This document shows, in pieces, positions 1 to 11,036 of a stretch of 64,000 bases of DNA. The position numbers and the translations under genes are program-made. The number at the start of each line of letters is the position of its first letter. Position 1 is the first letter of the stretch. The notes under the pieces were generated by a model, which was not told the DNA's origin, made no database searches, and saw only the letters and a list, made by a program, of their open reading frames with translations. Origin of the DNA: Annona cherimola (Eukaryota > Streptophyta > Magnoliopsida > Magnoliales > Annonaceae); the NCBI GenBank assembly GCA_030490835.1, contig CM059972.1:45983452-46047451 (forward strand), in the 5' to 3' direction.

Positions 1-2
1 AT

Positions 3-235
3 CAATGCCTTTAAGGTCATTCCTTGTCGTTCAAATGTAAATGTAATCATGGGATTGTTGTTCATTGTTGTTGATTGAAGTTCCTTTCGTCCAATTCAGT
101 TGTTTTGAATCCATTGCAATGCCTTAAAGTTTACTCGTTCTCATTACAGTCAAATCAAGTCAATTAGATTGAGTTGTACTCAATTCTACCTAATCAAAGT
201 TCATTCTATCCAACTGACTTCATTTGATTCGATTT
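3..235. repeat. Representative satellite monomer with two related halves (3-116 and 117-235)
   Basis: This is the first complete monomer, shown as an example for the array. It starts CAATGCCTTTAAGG at 3, and a second CAATGC motif followed by TTAAAG lies at 117, so it divides into halves of 114 and 119 bp. Using a typical array consensus, the first 55 bases of the two halves match at about 33 positions without gaps. The ends also match: TTGAAGTTC in one half against TCAAAGTTC in the other, followed by CAATTCAGTTG against CAACTGAATTC. Both halves close with TTGAATC or TTGATTC next to the following CAATG. The monomer therefore looks like an ancient tandem duplication of a ~116-bp unit that became fixed as the 233-bp unit. 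Confidence 0.8.
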
Positions 236-396
236 CAATGCCTTTAAGGTCATTCCCTGTCGTTCGAATGTAAATGAAATCATGAGATTGTTGTTAATTG
301 TTGTTGATTAAAGTTCCTTTCGTCCAATTCAGTTGTTTTGAATCTATTGCAATGCGTTAAAGTTTACTCGTTCTCCTTACAGTCAAATCAAGTCAA

Positions 397-422
397 TTAG
401 ATTGAGTTGTACTCAATTCTAA
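397..422. repeat. Dyad symmetry (hairpin/cruciform) in the monomer, example copy
   Basis: TTAGATTGAGT (397-407), loop TGT (408-410) and ACTCAATTCTAA (411-422) form an inverted repeat. It has a perfect 7-bp core stem (ATTGAGT/ACTCAAT) and outer pairing with one bulged T. Most monomers carry the core. Some monomer types weaken it: GAGTTTTACACAAT, GAGTTGTACTTAAT, or TTTGAGT in place of ATTGAGT. It could extrude as a short cruciform or be read by a dyad-binding protein; neither is shown here. Confidence 0.7.
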
Positions 423-3400
423 CTAATCAAAGTTCATTCTATTCAACTGAATTCATTTGATTCGATTTCAATGCCTTTAAGGTCATTCCCTGTCGTTCGA
501 ATGTAAATGAAATCATGGGATTGTTGTTAATTGTTGTTGATGTAAGTTCCTTTCCTCCGATTCAGTTGTTTTGAATCTATTGCAATGCGTTAAAGTTTAC
601 TCGTTCTCCTTACAGTCAAATCGAGTCAATTAGATTGAGTTGTACTCAATTCTAACTAATCAAAGTTCATTCTATTCAACTGAATTGATTTGATTCGATT
701 TCAATGACTTTAAGGTCATTCCTTGTCGTTCGAATGTAAATGAAATCATGGGATTGTTGTTAATTTTTGTTAATGTAAGTTCCTTTCCTCCGATTCAGTT
801 ATTTTGAATCTATTGCAATGCGTTAAAGTTTACTCGTTCTCACTACAGTCAAATCAAGTCAATTAGTTTGAGTTGTACTCAATTCTAGCTAATCAAAGTT
901 CATTCTATCAAACTCAATTCATTTGATTCGATTTGAATACCTTTAAGGTCATCCCTTGTCTTTCGAATGTAAATGAAATGAAGGGATTGATGTTGATTGT
1001 TGTTGATTGAAGTTCCTTTCGTTCGAATTAGTTGTTTTGAATCAATTGGAATGTATTAAAGTTTACTCGTTCTACTTACAGTGAAATCAAGTAATTTAGA
1101 TTGAGTTTTACACAATTCTATCTAGTCAAAGTTCATTCTATCAAACTCAATACATTTGATTTGATTTGAATGCCTTTAAGGTCGTCCCTTGTCGTTGGAA
1201 TGTAAATGAAATAAAGGGATTGTTGTTAATTGTTGTTGATTGAAGTTCCTTTCCTCCGATTCAGTTGTTTTGAATCTATTGGAATGCATTAAAGTTTACT
1301 CGTTCTCCTTAGAGTAGAATCAAGTCAATTAGATTGAGTTGTACTTAATTCTACCTAATCAAAGTTCATTCTATCAAACTCAATTCATTTGATTCGATTT
1401 GAATACCTTTAAGGTCCTCCCTTGTCGTTCGAATGTACATGAAATGAAGGGATTGAGGTTGATTGTTGTTGATTGAAGTTCCTTTCGTCCGAATTAGTTG
1501 TTTTGAATCTATTGGAATGCATTAAAGTTTACTCGTTCTACTTACAGTCAAATCAAGTCAATTAGATTGAGTTGTACTCAATTGTAGCTAATGAAAGTTC
1601 ATTCTATCAAACTCAATTCATTTGATTCGATTTCAATGCCTTTAACGTCATTCCTTTTCGTTCGAATGTAAATGAAATAAAGCGATTGTTGTTAATTGTT
1701 GTTGATTGAAGTTCCTTTCCTCCGATTCAGTTGTTTTGAATCTTTTGAAATGCGTTAAAGTTTACTCGTTCTCACTACAGTCAAATCAAGTCAATTACAT
1801 TGAGTTGTACTCAATTCTAACTAATCAAAGTTCATTCTATCCAACTGAATTCATTTGATTCGATTTCAATGCTTTTAAGGTCATTCCTTGTCGTTCGAAT
1901 GTAAATGAAATGAAGGGATTGATGTTGATTGTTGTTGATTGAAGTTCCTTTCGTCCGAATTAGTTGTTTTGAATCTATTGGAATGCATTAAAGTTTACTC
2001 GTTCTACTTACAGTCAAATCAAGTCAATTAGATTGAGTTGTACTCAATTGTAGCTAATGAAAGTTCATTCTATCAAACTCAATTCATTTGATTCGATTTC
2101 AATGCCTTTAACGTCATTCCTTTTCGTTCGAATGTAAATGAAATAAAGCGATTGTTGTTAATTGTTGTTGATTGAAGTTCCTTTCCTCCGATTCAGTTGT
2201 TTTGAATCTTTTGAAATGCGTTAAAGTTTACTCGTTCTCACTACAGTCAAATCAAGTCAATTACATTGAGTTGTACTCAATTCTAACTAATCAAAGATCA
2301 TTCAATCCAACTGAATTCATTTGATTCGATTTCAATGCCTTTAAGGTCATTCCCTGTCGTTCGAATGTAAATGAAATCATGAGATTGTTGTTAATTGTTG
2401 TTGATTAAAGTTCCTTTCGTGCAATTCAGTTGTTTTGAATCAATTGCAATGCGTTAAAGTTTACTCGTTCTCCTTACAGTCAAATCAAGTCAATTAGATT
2501 GAGTTGTACTCAATTCTAACTAATCAAAGTTCATTCTATTCAACTGAATTCATTTGATTCGATTTCAATGCCTTTAAGGTCATTCCTTGTCGTTCGAATG
2601 TAAATGAAATCATGGGATTGTTGTTAATTGTTGTTGATGTAAGTTCCTTTCCTCCGATTCAGTTGTTTTGAATCTATTGCAATGCGTTAAAGTTTACTCG
2701 TTCTCCTTACAGTCAAATCGAGTCAATTAGATTGAGTTGTACTCAATTCTAACTAATCAAAGTTCATTCTATTCAACTGAATTCATTTGATTCGATTTCA
2801 ATGCCTTTAAGGTCATTCCTTGTCGTTCGAATGTAAATGAAATCATGGGATTGTTGTTAATTGTTGTTGATGTAAGTTCCTTTCCTCCGATTCAGTTGTT
2901 TTGAATCTATTGCAATGCGTTAAAGTTTACTCGTTCTCCTTACAGTCAAATCAAGTCAATTAGATTGAGTTGTACTCAATTCTAACTAATAAAAGTTCAT
3001 TCTATTCAACTGAATTCATTTGATTCGATATCAATGCCTTTAAGGTCATTCCTTGTCGTTCAAATGTAAATGTAATCATGGGATTGTTGTTCATTGTTGT
3101 TGATTGAAGTTCCTTTCGTCCAATTCAGTTGTTTTGAATCCATTGCAATGCCTTAAAGTTTACTCGTTCTCATTACAGTCAAATCAAGTCAATTAGATTG
3201 AGTTGTACTCAATTCTACCTAATCAAAGTTCATTCTATCCAACTGACTTCATTTGATTCGATTTCAATGCCTTTAAGGTCATTCCCTGTCGTTCGAATGT
3301 AAATGAAATCATGAGATTGTTGTTAATTGTTGTTGATTAAAGTTCCTTTCGTCCAATTCAGTTGTTTTGAATCTATTGCAATGCGTTAAAGTTTACTCGT

Positions 3401-5599
3401 TCTCCTTACAGTCAAATCAAGTCAATTAGATTGAGTTGTACTCAATTCTAACTAATCAAAGTTCATTCTATTCAACTGAATTCATTTGATTCGATTTCAA
3501 TGCTTTTAAGGTCATTCCTTGTCGTTCGAATGTAAATGAAATCATGGGATTGTTGTTAATTGTTGTTGATGTAAGTTCCTTTCCTCCGATTCAGTTGTTT
3601 TGAATCTATTGCAATGCGTTAAAGTTTACTCGTTCTCCTTACAGTCAAATCGAGTCAATTAGATTGAGTTGTACTCAATTCTAACTAATCAAAGTTCATT
3701 CTATTCAACTGAATTGATTTGATTCGATTTCAATGACTTTAAGGTCATTCCTTGTCGTTCGAATGTAAATGAAATCATGGGATTGTTGTTAATTTTTGTT
3801 AATGTAAGTTCCTTTCCTCCGATTCAGTTATTTTGAATCTATTGCAATGCGTTAAAGTTTACTCGTTCTCACTACAGTCAAATCAAGTCAATTAGTTTGA
3901 GTTGTACTCAATTCTAGCTAATCAAAGTTCATTCTATCAAACTCAATTCATTTGATTCGATTTGAATACCTTTAAGGTCATCCCTTGTCTTTCGAATGTA
4001 AATGAAATGAAGGGATTGATATTGATTGTTGTTGATTGAAGTTCCTTTCGTTCGAATTAGTTGTTTTGAATCAATTGGAATGTATTAAAGTTTACTCGTT
4101 CTACTTACAGTGAAATCAAGTCATTTAGATTGAGTTTTACACAATTCTATCTAGTCAAAGTTCATTCTATCAAACTCAATACATTTGATTTGATTTGAAT
4201 GCCTTTAAGGTCGTCCCTTGTCGTTCGAATGTAAATGAAATAAAGGGATTGTTGTTAATTGTTGTTGATTGAAGTTCCTTTCCTCCGATTCAGTTGTTTT
4301 GAATCTATTGGAATGCATTAAAGTTTACTCGTTCTCCTTAGAGTAGAATCAAGTCAATTAGATTGAGTTGTACTTAATTCTACCTAATCAAAGTTCATTC
4401 TATCAAACTCAATTCATTTGATTCGATTTGAATACCTTTAAGGTCCTCCCTTGTCGTTCGAATGTACATGAAATGAAGGGATTGAGGTTGATTGTTGTTG
4501 ATTGAAGTTCCTTTCGTCCGAATTAGTTGTTTTGAATCTATTGGAATGCATTAAAGTTTACTCGTTCTACTTATAGTCAAATCAAGTCAATTAGATTGAG
4601 TTGTACTCAATTGTAGCTAATGAAAGTTCATTCTATCAAACTCAATTCATTTGATTCGATTTCAATGCCTTTAACGTCATTCCTTTTCGTTCGAATGTAA
4701 ATGAAATAAAGCGATTGTTGTTAATTGTTGTTGATTGAAGTTCCTTTCCTCCGATTCAGTTGTTTTGAATCTTTTGAAATGCGTTAAAGTTTACTCGTTC
4801 TCACTACAGTCAAATCAAGTCAATTACATTGAGTTGTACTCAATTCTAACTAATCAAAGTTCATTCTATCCAACTGAATTCATTTGATTCGATTTCAATG
4901 CTTTTAAGGTCATTCCTTGTCGTTCGAATGTAAATGAAATGAAGGGATTGATGTTGATTGTTGTTGATTGAAGTTCCTTTCGTCCGAATTAGTTGTTTTG
5001 AATCTATTGGAATGCATTAAAGTTTACTCGTTCTACTTACAGTCAAATCAAGTCAATTAGATTGAGTTGTACTCAATTGTAGCTAATGAAAGTTCATTCT
5101 ATCAAACTCAATTCATTTGATTCGATTTCAATGCCTTTAACGTCATTCCTTTTCGTTCGAATGTAAATGAAATAAAGCGATTGTTGTTAATTGTTGTTGA
5201 TTGAAGTTCCTTTCCTCCGATTCAGTTGTTTTGAATCTTTTGAAATGCGTTAAAGTTTACTCGTTCTCACTACAGTCAAATCAAGTCAATTACATTGAGT
5301 TGTACTCAATTCTAACTAATCAAAGATCATTCAATCCAACTGAATTCATTTGATTCGATTTCAATGCCTTTAAGGTCATTCCTTGTCGTTCGAATGTAAA
5401 TGAAATCATGGGATTGTTGTTAATTTTTGTTGATGTAAGTTCCTTTCCTCCGATTCAGTTGTTTTGAATCTTTTGAAATGCGTTAAAGTTTACTCGTTCT
5501 CACTACAGTCAAATCAAGTCAATTAGATTGAGTTGTACTCAATTCTAACTAATCAAAGTTCATTCTATTCAACTGAATTCATTTGATTCGATTTCAATG

Positions 5600-5831
5600 C
5601 CTTTAAGGTCATTCCTTGTCCTACGAATGTAAATGAAATCAAGGGATTGTTGTTAATTGTTGTTGATTGAAGTTCCTTTCCTCCGATTCAGTTGTTTTGA
5701 ATCTATTGGAATGCGTTAAAGTTTACTCGTTCTCCTTACAGTCAAATCAAGTCAATTATTTTGAGTTTACTCAATTCTAGCTAATCAAAGTTCATTCTAT
5801 CAAACTCAATTCATTTAATTCGATTTGAATA
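5600..5831. repeat. 232-bp monomer with CTACG variant and 1-bp deletion
   Basis: CCTTTAAGG landmarks at 5600 and 5832 are 232 bp apart. The missing base is in GAGTTTACTC, where other monomers read GAGTTGTACTC, so the dyad loop is shortened. The same deletion, in a monomer with the same rare CTACG variant, recurs at 42965-43196. Confidence 0.85.
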
Positions 5832-7695
5832 CCTTTAAGGTCATCCCTTGTCGTTCGAATGTAAATGAAATGAAGGGATTGTTGTTAATTGTTGTTGATT
5901 GAAGTTCCTTTCCTCCGATTCAGTTGTTTTGAATCTATTTGAATGCGTTAAAGTTTACTCGTTCTCCTTAGAGTAGAATCAAGTCAATTAGATTGAGTTG
6001 TACTTAATTCTAGCTAATCAAAGTTCATTCTATCAAACTCAATTCATTTGATTCGATTTGAATACCTTTAAGGTCTTCCCTTGTCGTTCGAATGTACATG
6101 AAATGAAGGGATTGATGTTGATTGTTGTTGATTGAAGTTCCTTTCGTCCGAATTAGTTGTTTTGAATCTATTGCAATGCATTAAAGTTTACTCGTTCTAC
6201 TTACAGTCAAATCAAGTCAATTAGATTGAGTTGTACTCAATTGTAGCTAATGAAAGTTCATTCTATCAAACTGAATTCATTTGATTCGATTTCAATGCCT
6301 TTAACGTCATTCCTTGTCGTTCGAATGTAAATGAAATGAAGGGATTGATGTTGATTGTTGTTGATTGAAGTTCCTTTCGTCCGAATTAATTGTTTTGAAT
6401 CTATTGGAATGCATTAAAGTTTACTCGTTCTACTTACAGTCAAATCAATTCAATTAGATTGAGTTGTACTCAATTGTAGCTAATGAAAGTTCATTCTTTC
6501 AAACTCAATTCATTTGCTTCGATTTCAATGCCTTTAACGTCATTCCTTTTCGTTCGAATGTAAATGAAATAAAAGGATTGTTGCTAATTGTTGTTAATTG
6601 AAGTTCCTTTCCTCCGATTCAGTTGTTTTGAATCTTTTGAAATGCGTTAAAGTTTACTCGTTCTCACTACAGTCAAATCAAGTCAATTACATTGAGTTGT
6701 ACTCAATTCTAACTAATCAAAGTTCATTCTATCCAACTGAATTCATTTGATTCGATTTCAATGCCTTTAAGGTCATTCCTTGTCGCTCGAATGTAAATGA
6801 AATCAAGGGATTGTTGTTAATTGTTGTTGATTGAAGTTCCTTTCCTCCGATTCAACTGTTTTGAATCTTTTGGAATGCATTAAAGTTTACTCGTTCTCAT
6901 TACAGTCGAATCAAGTCAATTAGATTGAGTTGTACTCAATTCTAACTAATCAAAGTTCATTCTATTCAACTGAATTCATTTGATTCGATTTCAATGCCTT
7001 TAAGGTCATTCCTTGTCGTTCGAATGTAAATGAAATCATGGGATTGCTGTTAATTGTTGTTGATTGAAGTTCCATTGCTCCGATTCAACTGTTTTGAATC
7101 TTTTAGAATGCATTAAAGTTTACTCGTTCTCCTTACAGTCAAATCAAGTCAATTAGATTGAGTTGTACTCAATTCTAACTAATCAAAGTTCATTCTATTC
7201 AACTGAATTCATTTGATTCGATTTCAATGCCTTTAAGGTCATTCCTTGTCGTTCGAATGTAAATGAAATCATGGGATTGCTGTTAATTGTTGTTGATTGA
7301 AGTTCCTTTCCTCCGATTCAGTTGTTTTGAATCTTTTGAAATGCATTAAAGTTTACTCGTTCTCCTTACAGTCAAATCAAGTCAATTAGATTGAGTTGTA
7401 CTCAATTCTAACTAATCAAAGTTCATTCTATTCAACTGAATTCATTTGATTCGATTTCAATGCCTTTAAGGTCGTTCCTTGTCGTTCGAATGTAAATGAA
7501 ATCTTGGGATTGTTGTTAATTGTTGTTGATGTAAGTTCCTTTCCTCCGATTCAGTTGTTTTGAATCTATTGAAATGCGTTAAAGTTTACTCGTTCTCACT
7601 ACAGTCAAATCAAGTCAATTAGATTGAGTTGTACTCAATTGTAACTAATCAAAGTTCATTCTATTCAACTGAATTCATTTGATTCGATTTCAATG

Positions 7696-7781
7696 CCTTT
7701 AAGGTCATTTCTTGTCCTACGAATGTAAATGTAATCAAAGTTCATTGTATCCAACTGACTTCATTTGATTCGATTTCAATA
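7696..7781. repeat. Truncated 86-bp monomer (147-bp internal deletion)
   Basis: CCTTTAAGG landmarks lie at 7696 and 7782, only 86 bp apart. The sequence passes from GAATGTAAATG (first half) straight to TAATCAAAGTTCATTG (late second half), near 7731-7737. A short AATCA identity is present at both normal positions, so the likely event is a microhomology-mediated deletion of 147 bp. It is the only large length change in the whole array and sits at the join where copy 2 returns to the HOR-A pattern. Confidence 0.9.
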
Positions 7782-8473
7782 CCTTTAAGGTCATTCCCTG
7801 TCGTTCGAATGTAAATGAAATCATGAGATTGTTGTTAATTGTTGTTGATTAAAGTTCCTTTCGTCCAATTCAGTTGTTTTGAATCTATTGCAATGCGTTA
7901 AAGTTTACTCGTTCTCCTTACAGTCAAATCAAGTCAATTAGATTGAGTTGTACTCAATTCTAACTAATCAAAGTTCATTCTATTCAACTGAATTCATTTG
8001 ATTCGATTTCAATGCCTTTAAGGTCATTCCTTGTCGTTCGAATGTAAATGAAATCATGGGATTGTTGTTAATTGTTGTTGATGTAAGTTCCTTTCCTCCG
8101 ATTCAGTTGTTTTGAATCTATTGCAATGCGTTAAAGTTTACTCGTTCTCCTTACAGTCAAATCGAGTCAATTAGATTAAGTTGTACTCAATTCTAACTAA
8201 TCAAAGTTCATTCTATTCAACTGAATTCATTTGATTCGATTTCAATGCCTTTAAGGTCATTCCTTGTCGTTCGAATGTAAATGAAATCATGGGATTGTTG
8301 TTAATTGTTGTTGATGTAAGTTCCTTTCCTCCGATTCAGTTGTTTTGAATCTATTGCAATGCGTTAAAGTTTACTCGTTCTCCTTACAGTCAAATCAAGT
8401 CAATTAGATTGAGTTGTACTCAATTCTAACTAATAAAAGTTCATTCTATTCAACTGAATTCATTTGATTCGAT

Positions 8474-11036
8474 ATCAATGCCTTTAAGGTCATTCCTTGT
8501 CGTTCAAATGTAAATGTAATCATGGGATTGTTGTTCATTGTTGTTGATTGAAGTTCCTTTCGTCCAATTCAGTTGTTTTGAATCCATTGCAATGCCTTAA
8601 AGTTTACTCGTTCTCATTACAGTCAAATCAAGTCAATTAGATTGAGTTGTACTCAATTCTACCTAATCAAAGTTCATTCTATCCAACTGACTTCATTTGA
8701 TTCGATTTCAATGCCTTTAAGGTCATTCCCTGTCGTTCGAATGTAAATGAAATCATGAGATTGTTGTTAATTGTTGTTGATTAAAGTTCCTTTCGTCCAA
8801 TTCAGTTGTTTTGAATCTATTGCAATGCGTTAAAGTTTACTCGTTCTCCTTACAGTCAAATCAAGTCAATTAGATTGAGTTGTACTCAATTCTAACTAAT
8901 CAAAGTTCATTCTATTCAACTGAATTCATTTGATTCGATTTCAATGCCTTTAAGGTCATTCCCTGTCGTTCGAATGTAAATGAAATCATGGGATTGTTGT
9001 TAATTGTTGTTGATGTAAGTTCCTTTCCTCCGATTCAGTTGTTTTGAATCTATTGCAATGCGTTAAAGTTTACTCGTTCTCCTTACAGTCAAATCGAGTC
9101 AATTAGATTGAGTTGTACTCAATTCTAACTAATCAAAGTTCATTCTATTCAACTGAATTGATTTGATTCGATTTCAATGACTTTAAGGTCATTCCTTGTC
9201 GTTCGAATGTAAATGAAATCATGGGATTGTTGTTAATTTTTGTTAATGTAAGTTCCTTTCCTCCGATTCAGTTATTTTGAATCTATTGCAATGCGTTAAA
9301 GTTTACTCGTTCTCACTACAGTCAAATCAAGTCAATTAGTTTGAGTTGTACTCAATTCTAGCTAATCAAAGTTCATTCTATCAAACTCAATTCATTTGAT
9401 TCGATTTGAATACCTTTAAGGTCATCCCTTGTCTTTCGAATGTAAATGAAATGAAGGGATTGATGTTGATTGTTGTTGATTGAAGTTCCTTTCGTTCGAA
9501 TTAGTTGTTTTGAATCAATTGGAATGTATTAAAGTTTACTCGTTCTACTTACAGTGAAATCAAGTAATTTAGATTGAGTTTTACACAATTCTATCTAGTC
9601 AAAGTTCATTCTATCAAACTCAATACATTTGATTTGATTTGAATGCCTTTAAGGTCGTCCCTTGTCGTTGGAATGTAAATGAAATAAAGGGATTGTTGTT
9701 AATTGTTGTTGATTGAAGTTCCTTTCCTCCGATTCAGTTGTTTTGAATCTATTGGAATGCATTAAAGTTTACTCGTTCTCCTTAGAGTAGAATCAAGTCA
9801 ATTAGATTGAGTTGTACTTAATTCTACCTAATCAAAGTTCATTCTATCAAACTCAATTCATTTGATTCGATTTGAATACCTTTAAGGTCCTCCCTTGTCG
9901 TTCGAATGTACATGAAATGAAGGGATTGAGGTTGATTGTTGTTGATTGAAGTTCCTTTCGTCCGAATTAGTTGTTTTGAATCTATTGGAATGCATTAAAG
10001 TTTACTCGTTCTACTTATAGTCAAATCAAGTCAATTAGATTGAGTTGTACTCAATTGTAGCTAATGAAAGTTCATTCTATCAAATTCAATTCATTTGATT
10101 CGATTTCAATGCCTTTAACGTCATTCCTTTTCGTTCGAATGTAAATGAAATAAAGCGATTGTTGTTAATTGTTGTTGATTGAAGTTCCTTTCCTCCGATT
10201 CAGTTGTTTTGAATCTTTTGAAATGCGTTAAAGTTTACTCGTTCTCACTACAGTCAAATCAAGTCAATTACATTGAGTTGTACTCAATTCTAACTAATCA
10301 AAGATCATTCTATCCAACTGACTTCATTTGATTCGATTTCAATGCCTTTAAGGTCATTCCCTGTCGTTCGAATGTAAATGAAATCATGAGATTGTTGTTA
10401 ATTGTTGTTGATTAAAGTTCCTTTCGTGCAATTCAGTTGTTTTGAATCAATTGCAATGCGTTAAAGTTTACTCGTTCTCCTTACAGTCAAATCAAGTCAA
10501 TTAGATTGAGTTGTACTCAATTCTAACTAATCAAAGTTCATTCTATTCAACTGAATTCATTTGATTCGATTTCAATGCCTTTAAGGTCATTCCTTGTCGT
10601 TCGAATGTAAATGAAATCATGGGATTGTTGTTAATTGTTGTTGATGTAAGTTCCTTTCCTCCGATTCAGTTGTTTTGAATCTATTGCAATGCGTTAAAGT
10701 TTACTCGTTCTCCTTACAGTCAAATCGAGTCAATTAGATTGAGTTGTACTCAATTCTAACTAATCAAAGTTCATTCTATTCAACTGAATTCATTTGATTC
10801 GATTTCAATGCCTTTAAGGTCATTCCTTGTCGTTCGAATGTAAATGAAATCATGGGATTGTTGTTAATTGTTGTTGATGTAAGTTCCTTTCCTCCGATTC
10901 AGTTGTTTTGAATCTATTGCAATGCGTTAAAGTTTACTCGTTCTCCTTACAGTCAAATCAAGTCAATTAGATTGAGTTGTACTCAATTCTAACTAATAAA
11001 AGTTCATTCTATTCAACTGAATTCATTTGATTCGAT
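8474..11036. repeat. HOR-A copy 3, 11-mer (2563 bp)
   Basis: The ATCAATGCC start variant at 8474 recurs at 11037, exactly 11 x 233 bp later. It carries the private variants of copy 1 (CCCTGTCG in monomer 3, GATGTTGATTG near 9464, AAGTAATTTAG near 9560, CGTTGGAATG near 9667). It lacks the dimer that copy 1 holds at 1872-2337. It has CTTATAGTC near 10016, like copies 2 and 4, so it is mosaic at its end. Confidence 0.88.

Larger units (their letters stand above)
1..3029. repeat. HOR-A copy 1, 13-mer (3029 bp)
   Basis: Position 1 (A of ATCAATGCC, with the following CAAATGTAAATGTAATC variant) recurs at 3030, exactly 13 x 233 bp later. The first ~2.3 kb is almost identical to 3030-5330: I saw fewer than ten differences, while neighbouring monomers differ far more. 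Diagnostic variants of this copy are CCCTGTCG in monomer 3, AAGTAATTTAG near 1090 and CGTTGGAATG near 1193. The dimer 1872-2337 closely repeats the preceding dimer 1406-1871, so the 13-mer looks like an 11-mer with one internal dimer duplication. Confidence 0.9.
3030..8473. repeat. HOR-A copy 2, extended (23 full monomers plus an 86-bp fragment)
   Basis: The unit starts like copy 1 and follows it to about 5340, then diverges into monomers with the CCTTGTCCTACG variant (near 5608), GAGTAGAATC (near 5970) and GCTGTTAATTG (near 7046 and 7279). It rejoins the HOR-A tail after a truncated monomer at 7696-7781. The total of 5444 bp equals 23 monomers (one of 232 bp) plus 86 bp. Its diagnostic variants are CTTTTAAGG with CCTTGTCG in monomer 3, GATATTGATTG near 4018 and CTTATAGTC near 4571. 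All three recur in copy 4. The middle part looks inserted or exchanged from another part of the array. Confidence 0.85.

Noticed and set aside
1190..1215. CENP-B-box-like match around CGTTGGAATG and TTTTCGTTCGAATG
   Set aside because: The left part resembles the NTTCGNNNNA part of the mammalian box, but the required CGGG is replaced by GTAA. Plants are not known to use a CENP-B box, so I treat it as chance.
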